Numbered from the stretch's first letter, positions 15,327 to 24,352 are shown. The stretch: DNA of 64,000 bases from DATEOR01 sp035296905 (GCA_035296905.1 DATHAA010000062.1:21962-85961), one strand, 5' to 3'. Numbers and translations are program-made. Notes: a model not told the origin generated them from the letters alone.

Positions 15327-17495
15327 GTGCATCTGCGTGCGATCAAGCTGCGCGGCTTCAAGTCGTTTCCGGACCCGGTCGAGGTGCGCCTCGAGCCGGG
15401 CGTTGCCGTGGTCGTCGGCCCGAACGGCTCGGGCAAGTCGAACGTCTCGGACGCGATCGTCTGGGCGGCCGGAAGCCTGAGCCCGAGCGAGCTCCGCGCG
15501 GAGAAGCCCGACGACGTTCTCTACGCGGGCGGTAATGGGCGCGAGCCTGTGTCCTTCGCCGAGGTCGAGCTCCTCTTCGACAACGAGGACGGCGACGGCC
15601 CGCTCGAGTTCTCCGAGCTCTCGATCGCGCGCCGGCTTCACCGTGGTGGTGAAGGCGAATACTTCGTCAACCGCGCGCACGTCCGCCGCACCGACGTCGT
15701 CGAGATGCTGGCCGACATCGGGCTCGGCGGCGAGATGCACTCCATCATCGGCCAGGGCCGGGTCGAGCAGATCCTGTCCTCCAAGCCGGCCGAGCGCCGC
15801 GCGCTGATCGAGGAGGCCGCGGGCCTCGGCAAGTTCAAGCGCCGCCGTCACCGCGCGGAGCTGAAGCTCGCGCGCGTCCAGGTTCAGGCCGAGCGTGCGC
15901 GCGATCTCGAGGACGAGGTGCGCAAGCGACTTCGGCCGCTCGCGCTGCAGGCGTCGGCCGCGGAACGGGCGGAGAAGCTTCGCGTCGAGCTCGAGGGCAT
16001 CCGCGGGCGCATCGCCGGAGCCGAGCTCGAGCGCATCGAGCAGCGCCTGGCCGAGGTCGACGAACGAAAGACCGCGGCAGAGCTCGAGCGCAAGCGCCGC
16101 GACGACACACTCACGGGGCTCCTCGCCGAGCGACATCGCGCCGAGGAAGAGCTCGCGGAGGCTGCGGGCAAGCACGAGGAGGCCACCGCTGCGCTCTACC
16201 GGCTGCGGAGCGCGATCGAGCGTATCGAGCTCAGGCGAGAGCGAGCCGAGGAGAGCGCCCGCGCCCTCCGCGCCGACGCGGCGCGGCCTGTCGCTCCTCC
16301 TCCGACGTCTACCTTCGAGAAGACGCTCGCGGCGGCCTCCGCGTGGGATCGCGCCGAGATCGGGGAAGCCTCCGAGGCGGGCGAGCGCCTCGAGCTCGCG
16401 CAGGCCGTGGGCCTGGATGCCGTGGCGGTGCTGGCGGGCGACCAGATCTGGTTCTCCTCCGGCGCCCAGGCGAAGACCCGGCTCGAGCCGCGCGCCGACT
16501 CGCGCCTCCTGCTGCAGCTCGCAGAGCGGGCGGACGAGGTCGCCGCGATCCTCGACGCGGCTGCGCAAAGCGCGCTGCGGTTCGAGCCACCGCTGCGGGC
16601 ACGGGTCGACGCGGGCGGGAGCCGCTCCGGTGAGCTGGGTGAAGAGCTCCGGGCGCTCGGCGCGCGCGAGGCCGAGCTCCGGCGCGCCGCGACCGAGGCG
16701 GGGGAAAAGCTTTCCGCGATCGCGGTGGAAGCCGCCGGACTGACACGGGAGCGCGAAGACGTCCTCGCACGCCTCCCTGATGGCGGCGAGGCGGAGGCCC
16801 TCGCCGACGAGGAGGTCGACGAGCTCAGGGCGCAGATCGAACGGCTCGAACGCCGGCGCGAGGCACTGGGCCAGGTGAACCCGCTCGCGGCGGAGGAGCA
16901 CGCGCGCGAGAAGGAACGCTTGGAGGAGCTCACCACGCAGCGCGAAGATCTCGAGCGCTCGCTCGAGGAGCTGGCAAAGCTCCGCGACGACCTGACCGCC
17001 ACCGTCGAGCGGCTCTTCGAGGAGACCTATGCCGCGGTCGAGCACCACTTCGCCGAGGTGGCGGGCACGCTCTTCCCCGGCGGGAAGGGGAGGCTCGTGC
17101 GCCGCGACGGCGACGACGAAGGCGAGGAGGCAGGCATCGAGGTCGAGCTCCAGCCGGCCGGGAAGCGCGTGACGCGGCTCTCCCTCCTCTCAGGAGGCGA
17201 GAAGGCTCTCGGCGCGATCTCGTTCCTGTTTGCGCTCTTCCTCGCGCGCCCGTGTCCCTTCTATCTTCTGGACGAGGTCGAGGCTGCTCTCGACGACACC
17301 AACATCGGCCGCTTCGTCGACCTGCTCAGGCAGTTCTCGGAGCGGGCGCAGTTCATCGTCGTCACACATCAGAAGAGGACGATGGAGGCCGCCGATATCC
17401 TCTACGGCGTGACGATGGGCGCCGACGGAGTCTCCCAGATCGTGTCGAAGAGGCTGGCCGGAGAGCGCGAGAGCGTGCACGCGCTCTCGGCGTGA
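15327..17495 (+). CDS. smc: Chromosome segregation protein SMC, unusually short
   Basis: 722 residues, against about 1150-1200 for bacterial SMC. The head parts are canonical: Walker A GPNGSGKSN (residues 31-39), IGQGRVEQILSSKPAERR (about 141-158), signature LSLLSGGEKALG (about 618-629), Walker B FYLLDEVEAALDD (about 645-657) and THQK. The coiled coils are only about 145 residues (170-315) and about 135 residues (430-565). The region between (about 316-430) is Pro/Ala-rich and shows no recognisable hinge such as the usual GR-rich loop. Start is a GTG at 15327. The position before ftsY and the QGRVE motif exclude SbcC or RecN. Confidence 0.88.
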   Translation: MHLRAIKLRGFKSFPDPVEVRLEPGVAVVVGPNGSGKSNVSDAIVWAAGSLSPSELRAEKPDDVLYAGGNGREPVSFAEVELLFDNEDGDGPLEFSELSIARRLHRGGEGEYFVNRAHVRRTDVVEMLADIGLGGEMHSIIGQGRVEQILSSKPAERRALIEEAAGLGKFKRRRHRAELKLARVQVQAERARDLEDEVRKRLRPLALQASAAERAEKLRVELEGIRGRIAGAELERIEQRLAEVDERKTAAELERKRRDDTLTGLLAERHRAEEELAEAAGKHEEATAALYRLRSAIERIELRRERAEESARALRADAARPVAPPPTSTFEKTLAAASAWDRAEIGEASEAGERLELAQAVGLDAVAVLAGDQIWFSSGAQAKTRLEPRADSRLLLQLAERADEVAAILDAAAQSALRFEPPLRARVDAGGSRSGELGEELRALGAREAELRRAATEAGEKLSAIAVEAAGLTREREDVLARLPDGGEAEALADEEVDELRAQIERLERRREALGQVNPLAAEEHAREKERLEELTTQREDLERSLEELAKLRDDLTATVERLFEETYAAVEHHFAEVAGTLFPGGKGRLVRRDGDDEGEEAGIEVELQPAGKRVTRLSLLSGGEKALGAISFLFALFLARPCPFYLLDEVEAALDDTNIGRFVDLLRQFSERAQFIVVTHQKRTMEAADILYGVTMGADGVSQIVSKRLAGERESVHALSA

Positions 17496-18454
17496 CGAGC
17501 TGGTCCGAGTTTCTCGGCGACGACGCCGAGCCTGAACGGGGAGACGACGGGGAAGGCCGCAGCGGCTGGTTCGGGCGCCTCCGCGAGTCGCTCGCCGGAA
17601 GCCGAAAGGCGCTCACACAGGAGCTCTTCTTCAACCCTGCCGACGCGGAGTCGTGGGAGCGCGTCGAGGAAGCGCTGATCCGCGCGGACGTCGGGGTGCC
17701 CGCCACCGTCGAGCTCGTCCAGCAGCTCGAGGCGCGCGAGCCGGCCAACGAGGGCGAGCTCGTCCAGGGCCTCCAGGAGCTCGTCGAGGAGATGATGGTC
17801 GGGGACGGCGGCGGCCGCCGTCTGGCTCTGGGCCAGGGGCCGACAGTGATCCTCGTCGTCGGCGTGAACGGCACGGGGAAGACCACAACGATCGGCAAGC
17901 TCGCGTCTCGTCTGCGCGACCACGGTCACTCCGTCGTGGTGGGCGCCGCGGACACTTTCCGCGCTGCGGCCGATGAACAGCTCGAGATCTGGGCCGACCG
18001 CGCCGGGGCGGACTTCGTCGGCTCCACGCACGGCGCGGATCCCGCTGCGGTCGCGTTCGACGCGATCGAAGCCGCGCAATCGCGCGGACGCGATGTCGTC
18101 ATCGTCGACACGGCCGGCCGCCTGCACACGCAGACGAACCTCATGGAGGAGCTCGCCAAGATCAGGCGTGTGATCGCGCAGCGACTCGAGGGCGCGCCAC
18201 ACGAGACGCTGCTCGTCGTCGACGCGACCACAGGCCAGAACGGCCTCCAGCAGGCTCGGCTCTTCGGCGAGGCCGTGCACGTCTCCGGCGTCGCGCTCAC
18301 GAAGCTCGACGGGAGCGCGAAGGGTGGAATCGCCGTGGCGATCTCCCACGAGCTTGGCCTGCCGGTCAAGCTCGTCGGCGTGGGGGAGTCGCTTGACGAC
18401 CTGCAGCCGTTCGACCCGGGCGAGTTCGCGCGGGCCCTGGTCTCCGCCGACTAG
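17492..18454 (+). CDS. ftsY: Signal recognition particle receptor FtsY
   Basis: 320-residue SRP receptor GTPase with GVNGTGKTTTIGKLA (P-loop), DTFRAAADEQL, DTAGRLHT (G3) and TKLDGSAKGG (G4). The N-terminal acidic A domain is short (about 20 residues: DDAEPERGDDGE), as in many actinobacteria. The GTG start overlaps the smc stop (GTGA). Works with Ffh, encoded at 19745. Confidence 0.95.
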   Translation: MTSWSEFLGDDAEPERGDDGEGRSGWFGRLRESLAGSRKALTQELFFNPADAESWERVEEALIRADVGVPATVELVQQLEAREPANEGELVQGLQELVEEMMVGDGGGRRLALGQGPTVILVVGVNGTGKTTTIGKLASRLRDHGHSVVVGAADTFRAAADEQLEIWADRAGADFVGSTHGADPAAVAFDAIEAAQSRGRDVVIVDTAGRLHTQTNLMEELAKIRRVIAQRLEGAPHETLLVVDATTGQNGLQQARLFGEAVHVSGVALTKLDGSAKGGIAVAISHELGLPVKLVGVGESLDDLQPFDPGEFARALVSAD

Positions 18455-18464
18455 GCTGCTGCCC

Positions 18465-19148
18465 GTGGCGGAGAAGGTCTTCCTGATCACGGGGGCTTCG
18501 AGCGGGATCGGCGAGGCGACTGCGCGCCGCGCCGTGGAGGCGGGCTACCAGGTCGTCCTCGGTGCGCGGAGCGTCGACAAGCTCGAGGCGCTGGCCGAGG
18601 ACCTTGGAGGAGACAACGCGATCGCCCAGCGGTGCGACGTCACCGAGTGGGGCGACCAGGAGGCCCTCGTCCGGGCCGCGGTCGACCGCTTCGGGCGGCT
18701 GGACGTTGCCCTCGCGAACGCAGGCTTCGGCGCAACGCGAGGCTTCCTCGAGGAGAGCCCGGAGCTCTGGAAGAGCATGGTGCTCACCAACGTCTACGGC
18801 TGCGCGCTGACGATCCGCGCGACGCTCCCCTCCCTAAGGGAGTCCAAGGGCCACCTGCTTCTCACCGGCTCGGTCGCTGGCCGCCGCGCGCTTCCGGGCT
18901 CGCTCTACTCGGCGACCAAGTGGGCGGTGACGGCGATGGGCGAGGCGGCGCGCCTCGAGCTGAACGGCAGCGGGGTGCGCGTAACGCTCATCGAGCCGGG
19001 CAGCGTGGACACGCCGTTCTTCGACTCACCGCCCAAGGATGCGCTCGAGCCGGACGACATCGCGCGCGCCATCCTCTATGCGGTCACGCAGCCGCCGCAC
19101 GTGGACGTGAACGAGCTGCTCGTGCGGCCCACGTCTCAAGACACCTAG
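18465..19148 (+). CDS. Short-chain dehydrogenase/reductase
   Basis: 227-residue classical SDR. Cofactor loop TGASSGIG, NAG in ALANAGFG, catalytic Ser in LTGSVAG and the YSATK catalytic Tyr-Lys pair are all present; GTG start 10 bases after ftsY. Substrate cannot be predicted. The small charged loop ARS after beta-2 suggests NADP(H) preference, which is a weak inference. Confidence 0.85.
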   Translation: MAEKVFLITGASSGIGEATARRAVEAGYQVVLGARSVDKLEALAEDLGGDNAIAQRCDVTEWGDQEALVRAAVDRFGRLDVALANAGFGATRGFLEESPELWKSMVLTNVYGCALTIRATLPSLRESKGHLLLTGSVAGRRALPGSLYSATKWAVTAMGEAARLELNGSGVRVTLIEPGSVDTPFFDSPPKDALEPDDIARAILYAVTQPPHVDVNELLVRPTSQDT

Positions 19149-19180
19149 ACGTCACGAGCCGCACGGCTTACCCTCTCGCC

Positions 19181-19489
19181 ATGCACGCGAGGCTCGTGCG
19201 CTACGAGGACGTCTCCCCGGACAACTGGGAGATCGGCCGCAACTGGTTCACGGAGGACTATCTCCCGGTCGCCATGCAGACCGACGGCTTCTCCGGCGCC
19301 TACCTCCTCCACGATGACGAGCGCATGTGCACGGTGAGCGTGACGCTCTGGACGGACGCCGAGACAGAGGCCGCGAGCGGCGAAGCCGTGCAGAACCACC
19401 TCGACGCGTGGGAGCAAATGACCGGGATCAAGGCGACCGTCGAGACCTACGAGGTCGTCTTCGCCGAGCTTCCGGCCCGAACTATTTAG
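19181..19489 (+). CDS. Small dimeric alpha/beta-barrel-like protein
   Basis: 102-residue protein from an ATG that follows a TACCCT hexamer by a few bases. It looks like a ferredoxin-like/ABM-fold protein (NWFTEDYLPVAMQTDGFSGAYLL, TLWTDAETEAASGEAVQNHLDAWEQM), with a periodic pattern of short strands and amphipathic helices. No catalytic motif is recognised. It converges on the dodecin gene with a 4-base overlap. Confidence 0.55.
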   Translation: MHARLVRYEDVSPDNWEIGRNWFTEDYLPVAMQTDGFSGAYLLHDDERMCTVSVTLWTDAETEAASGEAVQNHLDAWEQMTGIKATVETYEVVFAELPARTI

Positions 19490-19692
19490 CGCTCGACGCC
19501 GAACGCGATGTCCACGGTGGTGCGGAACATCGTGATCTCGTCGTTCTCGACGACCGCGCTCATCTCGACGACGTGGGCGCCGTGGATGTCGCGCACCGTC
19601 TTGCCCGCCTCCTGAACGGCGACCTTCGTCGCCTCGGCGAAGCTCGTGGGCGATTGCCCGATGACGCGGATGATTTTGGCGATCTCTGCCAT
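19486..19692 (-). CDS. Dodecin (flavin-binding protein)
   Basis: 68-residue dodecin, a dodecameric flavin storage/buffering protein. Key features are KIIRVIGQSPTSFAEATKVAV, the flavin-stacking Trp position occupied here by an Ile-His stretch (RDIHGAHVVEMSA) and the C-terminal TTVDIAFGVE. Starts at an ATG with AGGAGAGG upstream on the minus strand. Functionally it fits the riboflavin cluster at the left of the window. Confidence 0.85.
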   Translation of the reverse strand: MAEIAKIIRVIGQSPTSFAEATKVAVQEAGKTVRDIHGAHVVEMSAVVENDEITMFRTTVDIAFGVER

Positions 19693-19744
19693 GCCTCTCC
19701 TTCGTTAGGGATTGAAAGACCCGCAGCTACACTTCCCGACCGGC

Positions 19745-21076
19745 ATGTTTGACACGCTTTCCGACAAGCTGCAAGCCACCCTCGGCGACCTCCGGGGACA
19801 CGGAACGCTGTCCGAAGAGGACCTTTCCAAGGCGATGCGGGAGATCCGCCTCGCCCTCCTCGAGGCCGACGTCAACTTCCAGGTCGTCAAGGACTTCGTC
19901 GCGCGTGTGAAGGAGCGCGCGGCCGGTGTGGAGGTGACGAAGAGCCTCACGCCGGGGCAGCAGGTGGTGAAGATCGTCCACGACGAGCTGACCGCGATCA
20001 TGGGCCAGGGAGGTTCCAAGCTTGCGTTCTCTGGTCGTCCGCCGACCATCATTCTGCTCGCCGGCCTGCAGGGCTCGGGTAAGACGACCGCCGCGGCCAA
20101 GCTCGCGCTGCTGCTGCGTAAGGAAGGGAAGGCGCCGGCGCTCGTGGCCGCCGACCTCCAGCGCCCGGCTGCGATCGACCAGCTCGAGCAACTCGGCAAG
20201 CAGATCCAGATCCCCGTCTACCTCGACCGCTCCAGCAAGGACGCGGTCAAGGTGGCGAAGGAAGGCCTCGACCAGGCGCGCGCGCAGGGCCGCGACGTCC
20301 TGATCGTCGACACCGCCGGCCGCCTGCACATCGACGAGGAGCTCATGAACGAGCTCGCGGCCGTCCGCAAGGAGCTGAAGCCGCACAACATCCTCCTCGT
20401 CCTCGACTCGATGACCGGTCAGGACGCGGTCTCTGTCGCCGAGGCGTTCGCCGCGCGGATCGACTTCGACGGCATCTTGCTCACGAAGCTCGACGGCGAC
20501 GCGCGCGGCGGTGCGGCGCTCTCCGTCAAGGCGGTCACCGACAAGCCGGTGAAGCTCGCCTCGACCGGCGAGAAGCTCGACCAGCTCGAGTACTTCCACC
20601 CGGACCGCATGGCCTCGCGGATCCTCGGGATGGGCGATGTCCTCACGCTCATCGAGCGGGCAGAGGCGGCCGCCGAGGAGGACGAGCAGGCCGCGCTCGA
20701 GAAGCGGCTCATGCAGGGCCGCTTCACCTTCGAGGACTTCCTGCAGGCGTACAAGATGATGCGCAAGATGGGCTCGATGAAGAGCGTCCTCGGGATGATC
20801 CCGGGGATGGGGAAGCAGCTCCAGGGAGTGGATGTCGACGAGCGCCAGCTCAGCCGGGTCGAGGCGATCGTCCTTTCGATGACGACCGCAGAGCGGCGGA
20901 ACCCCGAGATCATCAAGGGCCCGCGACGCGCGCGCATCGCCGCGGGGAGCGGCACGACCGTCCAGCAGGTGAACCAGGTTCTGCAGATGCGCAAGCAGAT
21001 GGAGAAGATGATGAAGCAGGTGGGGCGGGGCAAGATGCCCAACCTCCAATCGATAGTCGCCCAGCAGAGGCGCTAG
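19745..21076 (+). CDS. ffh: Signal recognition particle protein Ffh
   Basis: 443-residue SRP54 GTPase. NG domain with GLQGSGKTTAAAKLA, DLQRPAAIDQL, DTAGRLHIDEE and TKLDGDARGG; Met-rich M domain with YKMMRKMGSMKSVLGMIPGMGK and C-terminal QVLQMRKQMEKMMKQ, which bind signal peptides and 4.5S RNA. Normal length. Followed at 10 bases by rpsP, the common ffh-rpsP order. Confidence 0.96.
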   Translation: MFDTLSDKLQATLGDLRGHGTLSEEDLSKAMREIRLALLEADVNFQVVKDFVARVKERAAGVEVTKSLTPGQQVVKIVHDELTAIMGQGGSKLAFSGRPPTIILLAGLQGSGKTTAAAKLALLLRKEGKAPALVAADLQRPAAIDQLEQLGKQIQIPVYLDRSSKDAVKVAKEGLDQARAQGRDVLIVDTAGRLHIDEELMNELAAVRKELKPHNILLVLDSMTGQDAVSVAEAFAARIDFDGILLTKLDGDARGGAALSVKAVTDKPVKLASTGEKLDQLEYFHPDRMASRILGMGDVLTLIERAEAAAEEDEQAALEKRLMQGRFTFEDFLQAYKMMRKMGSMKSVLGMIPGMGKQLQGVDVDERQLSRVEAIVLSMTTAERRNPEIIKGPRRARIAAGSGTTVQQVNQVLQMRKQMEKMMKQVGRGKMPNLQSIVAQQRR

Positions 21077-21086
21077 AAAGGAACGG

Positions 21087-21329
21087 ATGGCAGCAAAGAT
21101 CAGACTGGCCCGCGTCGGGTCGAAGAAGAACCCGATCTACCGGGTCGTCGTCGCCGACTCGCGCTCGCCCCGCGACGGCAAGTTCATCGAGATCGTCGGG
21201 CGGTACAACCCGCAGACGCAGCCCTCGACCATCGAGATGGACGAGGCGAAGGTCAAGGACTGGATTTCGAAGGGGGCGCAGCCGACCGACTCGGTGCGAC
21301 GCCTCATGAAGGCACAAGGCATCTCCTAG
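21087..21329 (+). CDS. rpsP: 30S ribosomal protein S16
   Basis: 80-residue S16 with KIRLARVGSKKNPIYRVVVAD and FIEIVGRYNPQT. An AAAGGAACGG ribosome-binding site precedes the ATG, one of few clear ones in this operon. It is the first of the rpsP-khpA-rimM-trmD block. Confidence 0.96.
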   Translation: MAAKIRLARVGSKKNPIYRVVVADSRSPRDGKFIEIVGRYNPQTQPSTIEMDEAKVKDWISKGAQPTDSVRRLMKAQGIS

Positions 21330-21332
21330 CTT

Positions 21333-21566
21333 TTGGAGGAGCTCGTCACCTACCTGGCCCGGAGCCTCGTCGACAATCCTGACGAGGTGACGGTCACCCG
21401 CACCGAGCGCGACGGCGCAACCGTGTTCGAGCTGCGGGTGGCCGAGCCCGACGTCGGCAAGGTGATCGGGCGGCAGGGCCGCATCGCCCGGGCGCTCCGC
21501 ACGATCGTGCGGGCGAGCGGCGCGCACCAGAACGAGCGCGTCCAGCTCGAGATCGTCAACGAATAG
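21333..21566 (+). CDS. khpA: KH-domain RNA-binding protein KhpA
   Basis: 77-residue single KH domain with the GXXG loop in VIGRQGRIARALRTIV. TTG start 3 bases after rpsP; position between rpsP and rimM is diagnostic. The family binds RNA and, in Firmicutes, works with KhpB on cell elongation. Confidence 0.9.
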   Translation: MEELVTYLARSLVDNPDEVTVTRTERDGATVFELRVAEPDVGKVIGRQGRIARALRTIVRASGAHQNERVQLEIVNE

Positions 21567-21567
21567 C

Positions 21568-22032
21568 GTGGCCGAGTTGGTCCCGGTGGGCCGGGTGGGC
21601 CGCCCGCACGGCCTCGACGGTTCTTTCGTCGTGGAGGGCGCGAGCGACGACCCCGAGCGTTTCGCTGTAGGCGCGCATCTGATGGCTGGGGAGGAGGCCG
21701 CAGCCGTGGTCGCCTCGAAGCGGGCCGGCGGCCGGGTGGTCGTCCGGCTCGACCGGCCGGTCGAGCGCGGCACCGTCCTCGCCGTCCCACGGGACGAGCT
21801 TCCGCCGGCGGAGGAAGGCGGCTACTACGTCTTCGAACTCGTCGGCGTCGAGGTGGAGGAGGAGGGCGGCCGCCGGCTCGGCGTCGTGCAGGACGTGGCC
21901 CCCGGGGTGGCGAACGACGTCCTCGAGCTCGACACGGGCCACGCACTGCCGCTCGTCTCGCAGTGCGTTCTCGACGTCGACCTCGAGCGCCGCCGCATCT
22001 TGGTGGCGCGTGGTTTCGCGGAGCCCGACTAA
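21568..22032 (+). CDS. rimM: 16S rRNA processing protein RimM
   Basis: 154-residue RimM that helps 30S head assembly with S19. GTG start. N-terminal beta-barrel: VGRVGRPHGLDGSF; PRC-type C-terminal barrel: YYVFELVGVEVEEE and GVVQDVAPGVANDVLEL. Somewhat shorter than the usual 165-175 residues but both domains are recognisable. Confidence 0.9.
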   Translation: MAELVPVGRVGRPHGLDGSFVVEGASDDPERFAVGAHLMAGEEAAAVVASKRAGGRVVVRLDRPVERGTVLAVPRDELPPAEEGGYYVFELVGVEVEEEGGRRLGVVQDVAPGVANDVLELDTGHALPLVSQCVLDVDLERRRILVARGFAEPD

Positions 22033-22041
22033 CTTTCCCTC

Positions 22042-22698
22042 GTGCAGATCGACGTCTTCACACCGCTCCCGCATGCCTTCGCGTGGATGACGGAGCAGCG
22101 GCCCATCGCAACGGTGCTCGGCAGCGAGCTCGACCTGCGCCTCTGGAACTACCGCGACTTCACGCCGCTCGGGGGCGGCCAGGTGGACGACGAGCCCTAC
22201 GGGGGCGGCGCGGGGATGGTGCTGCGCGTCGACGTCGTGCACGCCGCGCTCGCGGCCGTCTACGGCGACCCCGTCGGCCGGCGCATCGTCGCGCTCACGC
22301 CGCAGGGGCGACAGCTCGACCAGGAGCTCGTGGAGGAGCTCGCCGGTGAGGAGGAGCTGACCCTTCTCTCCGCCCGCTTCGAAGGCTTCGACGAGCGCAT
22401 CGTGGAGCACATCGCCACAGACGCGGTCTCCATCGGACCGTACGTCCTCTCCGGCGGAGAGCTTCCCGCGATGGTGCTCGTGGACGCGGTCGCGCGACGG
22501 CTTCCAGGGGCAATCCGAGAGGAGAGCGGCGCGGTCGAGACGTTTTCCGCCGAGCTCGAGGGCGGTGTGGAGTTCCCGCAGTACACGCGGCCACCCGAGT
22601 TCAACGGCTGGCCGGTGCCGGACATCCTTCTCTCCGGAGACCACGGGCGCATCGCGACGTGGCGCAGGGAGCAAAGCAGAGAGCGAACGCTTTCGTGA
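22042..22698 (+). CDS. trmD: tRNA (guanine-37-N1) methyltransferase TrmD
   Basis: 218-residue SPOUT methyltransferase making m1G37. It has the IDVFTPLPHAF start, YGGGAGMVLRVDVV, the GPYVLSGGELPAMVLVDAV knot region and a late RPPEFNGWPVPDILLSGDHG. GTG start. The stop overlaps the start of the signal-peptidase gene. Confidence 0.95.
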   Translation: MQIDVFTPLPHAFAWMTEQRPIATVLGSELDLRLWNYRDFTPLGGGQVDDEPYGGGAGMVLRVDVVHAALAAVYGDPVGRRIVALTPQGRQLDQELVEELAGEEELTLLSARFEGFDERIVEHIATDAVSIGPYVLSGGELPAMVLVDAVARRLPGAIREESGAVETFSAELEGGVEFPQYTRPPEFNGWPVPDILLSGDHGRIATWRREQSRERTLS

Positions 22699-23294
22699 GA
22701 GGGCCGATCGACCGCCTCACGACCGGCCTGCCGGACCCGTGGCCCACGGTGATCGACTGGGTCGTGACCATCGTCGTCGCTGTCGGCGCGGTGCTCGCGA
22801 TCAAGGCGTGGATCGTCAACCCCTACCGGATCCCGTCTTCTTCGATGGAGCCGACGCTGCACTGCGCCGAGCCGCAGCCTGGCTGCCTCGCGAGCTACTC
22901 GGACCGGGTCCTGGCGAACCGATTCATCTACCACTTTCGGGATCCGCATCGCGGCGACATCGTCGTGTTCAACACGCCCCCCAAGGCTCTCGAGGCCTGC
23001 GGGGCGGGCGGCACCTTCGTGAAGCGGATCGTCGGGCTCCCGGGGGACACCGTCGAGGAGCGGAACGGCACCGTTCTCATCAACGGGGAGAGGCTGGACG
23101 AGCCCTACGTGCTCCCGAACGAGCGCGACAAGCGGACGGACAGCTGGGAGGTTCCGGAGGGGAGCTACTTCATGATGGGCGACAACCGCTCGCAATCGTG
23201 TGACAGCCGCGAGTGGGGCTCGGTTCCCCGGGACGACCTCATCGGGCCCGTTTTCTCGGTTTATTGGCCTCCTCAGAGGATCAGCTTTCGCTAG
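22695..23294 (+). CDS. lepB: Signal peptidase I
   Basis: Membrane-bound type I signal peptidase that removes Sec/Tat signal peptides. One N-terminal membrane segment (VIDWVVTIVVAVGAVLAI), catalytic Ser in PSSSMEPTL, catalytic Lys in VKRIVGLPGD and the late FMMGDNRSQSCDSREWG motif. A GTG overlapping the trmD stop is preferred as start because GTGA overlaps are common here; a GTG at 22659 would add 12 residues. About 199 residues. It is placed between trmD and rplS. Confidence 0.92.
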   Translation: MRGPIDRLTTGLPDPWPTVIDWVVTIVVAVGAVLAIKAWIVNPYRIPSSSMEPTLHCAEPQPGCLASYSDRVLANRFIYHFRDPHRGDIVVFNTPPKALEACGAGGTFVKRIVGLPGDTVEERNGTVLINGERLDEPYVLPNERDKRTDSWEVPEGSYFMMGDNRSQSCDSREWGSVPRDDLIGPVFSVYWPPQRISFR

Positions 23295-23328
23295 CATGGT
23301 GCGTCGGCCCGCCGGCCGCCTTATCCCT

Positions 23329-23679
23329 ATGAGCACGCCCATCGACATCCTCGAGCGCAAGCAGCTGCGCGACGGCATCCCGCAGTTCAAGGCGGGAGAC
23401 ACCGTGCGCGTGCACTTCCAGGTGATCGAGGGTCAGCGCCGCCGCGTGCAGGTCTTCGAGGGAATCGTCATCAAGCGGCAGGGCGCCGGAGTCCGCGAGA
23501 CCTTCACGGTGCGCAAGAACTCCTTCGGCGTCGGCGTCGAGCGGACGTTCCCCGTGCACTCGCCGAAGATCGAGAAGATCGAGGTCATGGCGATCGGTGA
23601 CGTGAATCGCGCGAAGCTCTACTACCTTCGCTCCAAGGTGGGGAAGAAGGCGCGCGTCCGCGAGAAGCAGCGCAGCTAG
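23329..23679 (+). CDS. rplS: 50S ribosomal protein L19
   Basis: 116-residue L19 with FKAGDTVRVHFQVIEGQRRRVQVFEG and SFGVGVERTFPVHSP. The ATG at 23329 follows a TTATCCCT stretch by one base, so the -10 element, if real, is very close. The longer upstream reading frame belongs to the end of lepB in another frame. Confidence 0.95.
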   Translation: MSTPIDILERKQLRDGIPQFKAGDTVRVHFQVIEGQRRRVQVFEGIVIKRQGAGVRETFTVRKNSFGVGVERTFPVHSPKIEKIEVMAIGDVNRAKLYYLRSKVGKKARVREKQRS

Positions 23680-23683
23680 GCGC

Positions 23684-23698
23684 TATCCTCGGCCCGTG
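23684..23698 (+). promoter_or_regulatory. Leaderless-type -10 element of rnhB
   Basis: TATCCT at 23684-23689 lies 6 bases before the GTG of rnhB (23696). That is exactly the spacing that would put the transcription start on the first base of the start codon. No Shine-Dalgarno sequence is present. Confidence 0.45.
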
Positions 23699-24352
23699 CG
23701 CAAGACGGGCCGGAAACTCCTCAATTACGACCGCCGGCTCGGGGCGCGCTTCGTCGCCGGGGCCGACGAGGCAGGGCGCGGAAGTCTCGCTGGGCCCCTC
23801 GTGACCGCGGCTGTTCTCTTCGACTACGACGTTCTGCGCGACCACAAGGTGCGGCCGCTCGCGATCCTGAACGACTCGAAGCAGCTCACACCGGACGAGC
23901 GCGCACGGCTCTTCCGCGTTGTTACGGGCTGCGCGACGCGCATCGCAGTCCGCATCATCCCGCCGGCGGTGATTGACTCCGACGGCCTGCACCGGTCGAA
24001 TCTTCGCGGCCTCCGTGAGACCCTGGCCGACCTCTCGCCGCCCGCGGAGGTGTGTCTCGTGGACGGGTTCCGGCTCGGCCCGCTCGCCCCGGAGCACAGG
24101 GCTGTCGTGGACGGCGACACGCGGAGCGCTGCGATCGCTGCTGCTTCGATCGTCGCAAAGGTGGTCCGCGACCGCGCCATGCACCGGCTCGATGCGCTGT
24201 ATCCCGCCTATGGATTCGCGTCCCACGTCGGGTACATCACGCCCGGACACTCGGCCGTCGTCCGCGAGCGCGGCCCGAGCGAGATCCACCGCCTCTCCTT
24301 CGAAGCGCGCTGCTATGCCGAGCAGACCGTCGGCGCGGGCGCTCGGGTCTAG
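23696..24352 (+). CDS. rnhB: Ribonuclease HII
   Basis: 218-residue RNase HII that removes ribonucleotides and RNA from DNA. Catalytic motif GADEAGRGSLAGPLV, then LNDSKQLTPDER, the Asp in CLVDGF and IAAASIVAKVVRDRAM. GTG start. The 3' end overlaps yraN by 38 bases, the common rnhB-yraN linkage. Confidence 0.95.
   Translation: MRKTGRKLLNYDRRLGARFVAGADEAGRGSLAGPLVTAAVLFDYDVLRDHKVRPLAILNDSKQLTPDERARLFRVVTGCATRIAVRIIPPAVIDSDGLHRSNLRGLRETLADLSPPAEVCLVDGFRLGPLAPEHRAVVDGDTRSAAIAAASIVAKVVRDRAMHRLDALYPAYGFASHVGYITPGHSAVVRERGPSEIHRLSFEARCYAEQTVGAGARV

Noticed and set aside
15312..17048. 578-codon open frame on the minus strand across smc
   Set aside because: It is a GC-rich shadow of smc: Leu/Arg/Ala-rich, no domain motif and no start-site context. 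Strong SMC motifs lie on the plus strand.
15327..17495. Calling the short SMC an SbcC or RecN
   Set aside because: The QGRVEQ segment after Walker A and the SGGEKAL signature with the SMC-type Walker B match SMC; SbcC has a zinc hook and RecN different motifs.
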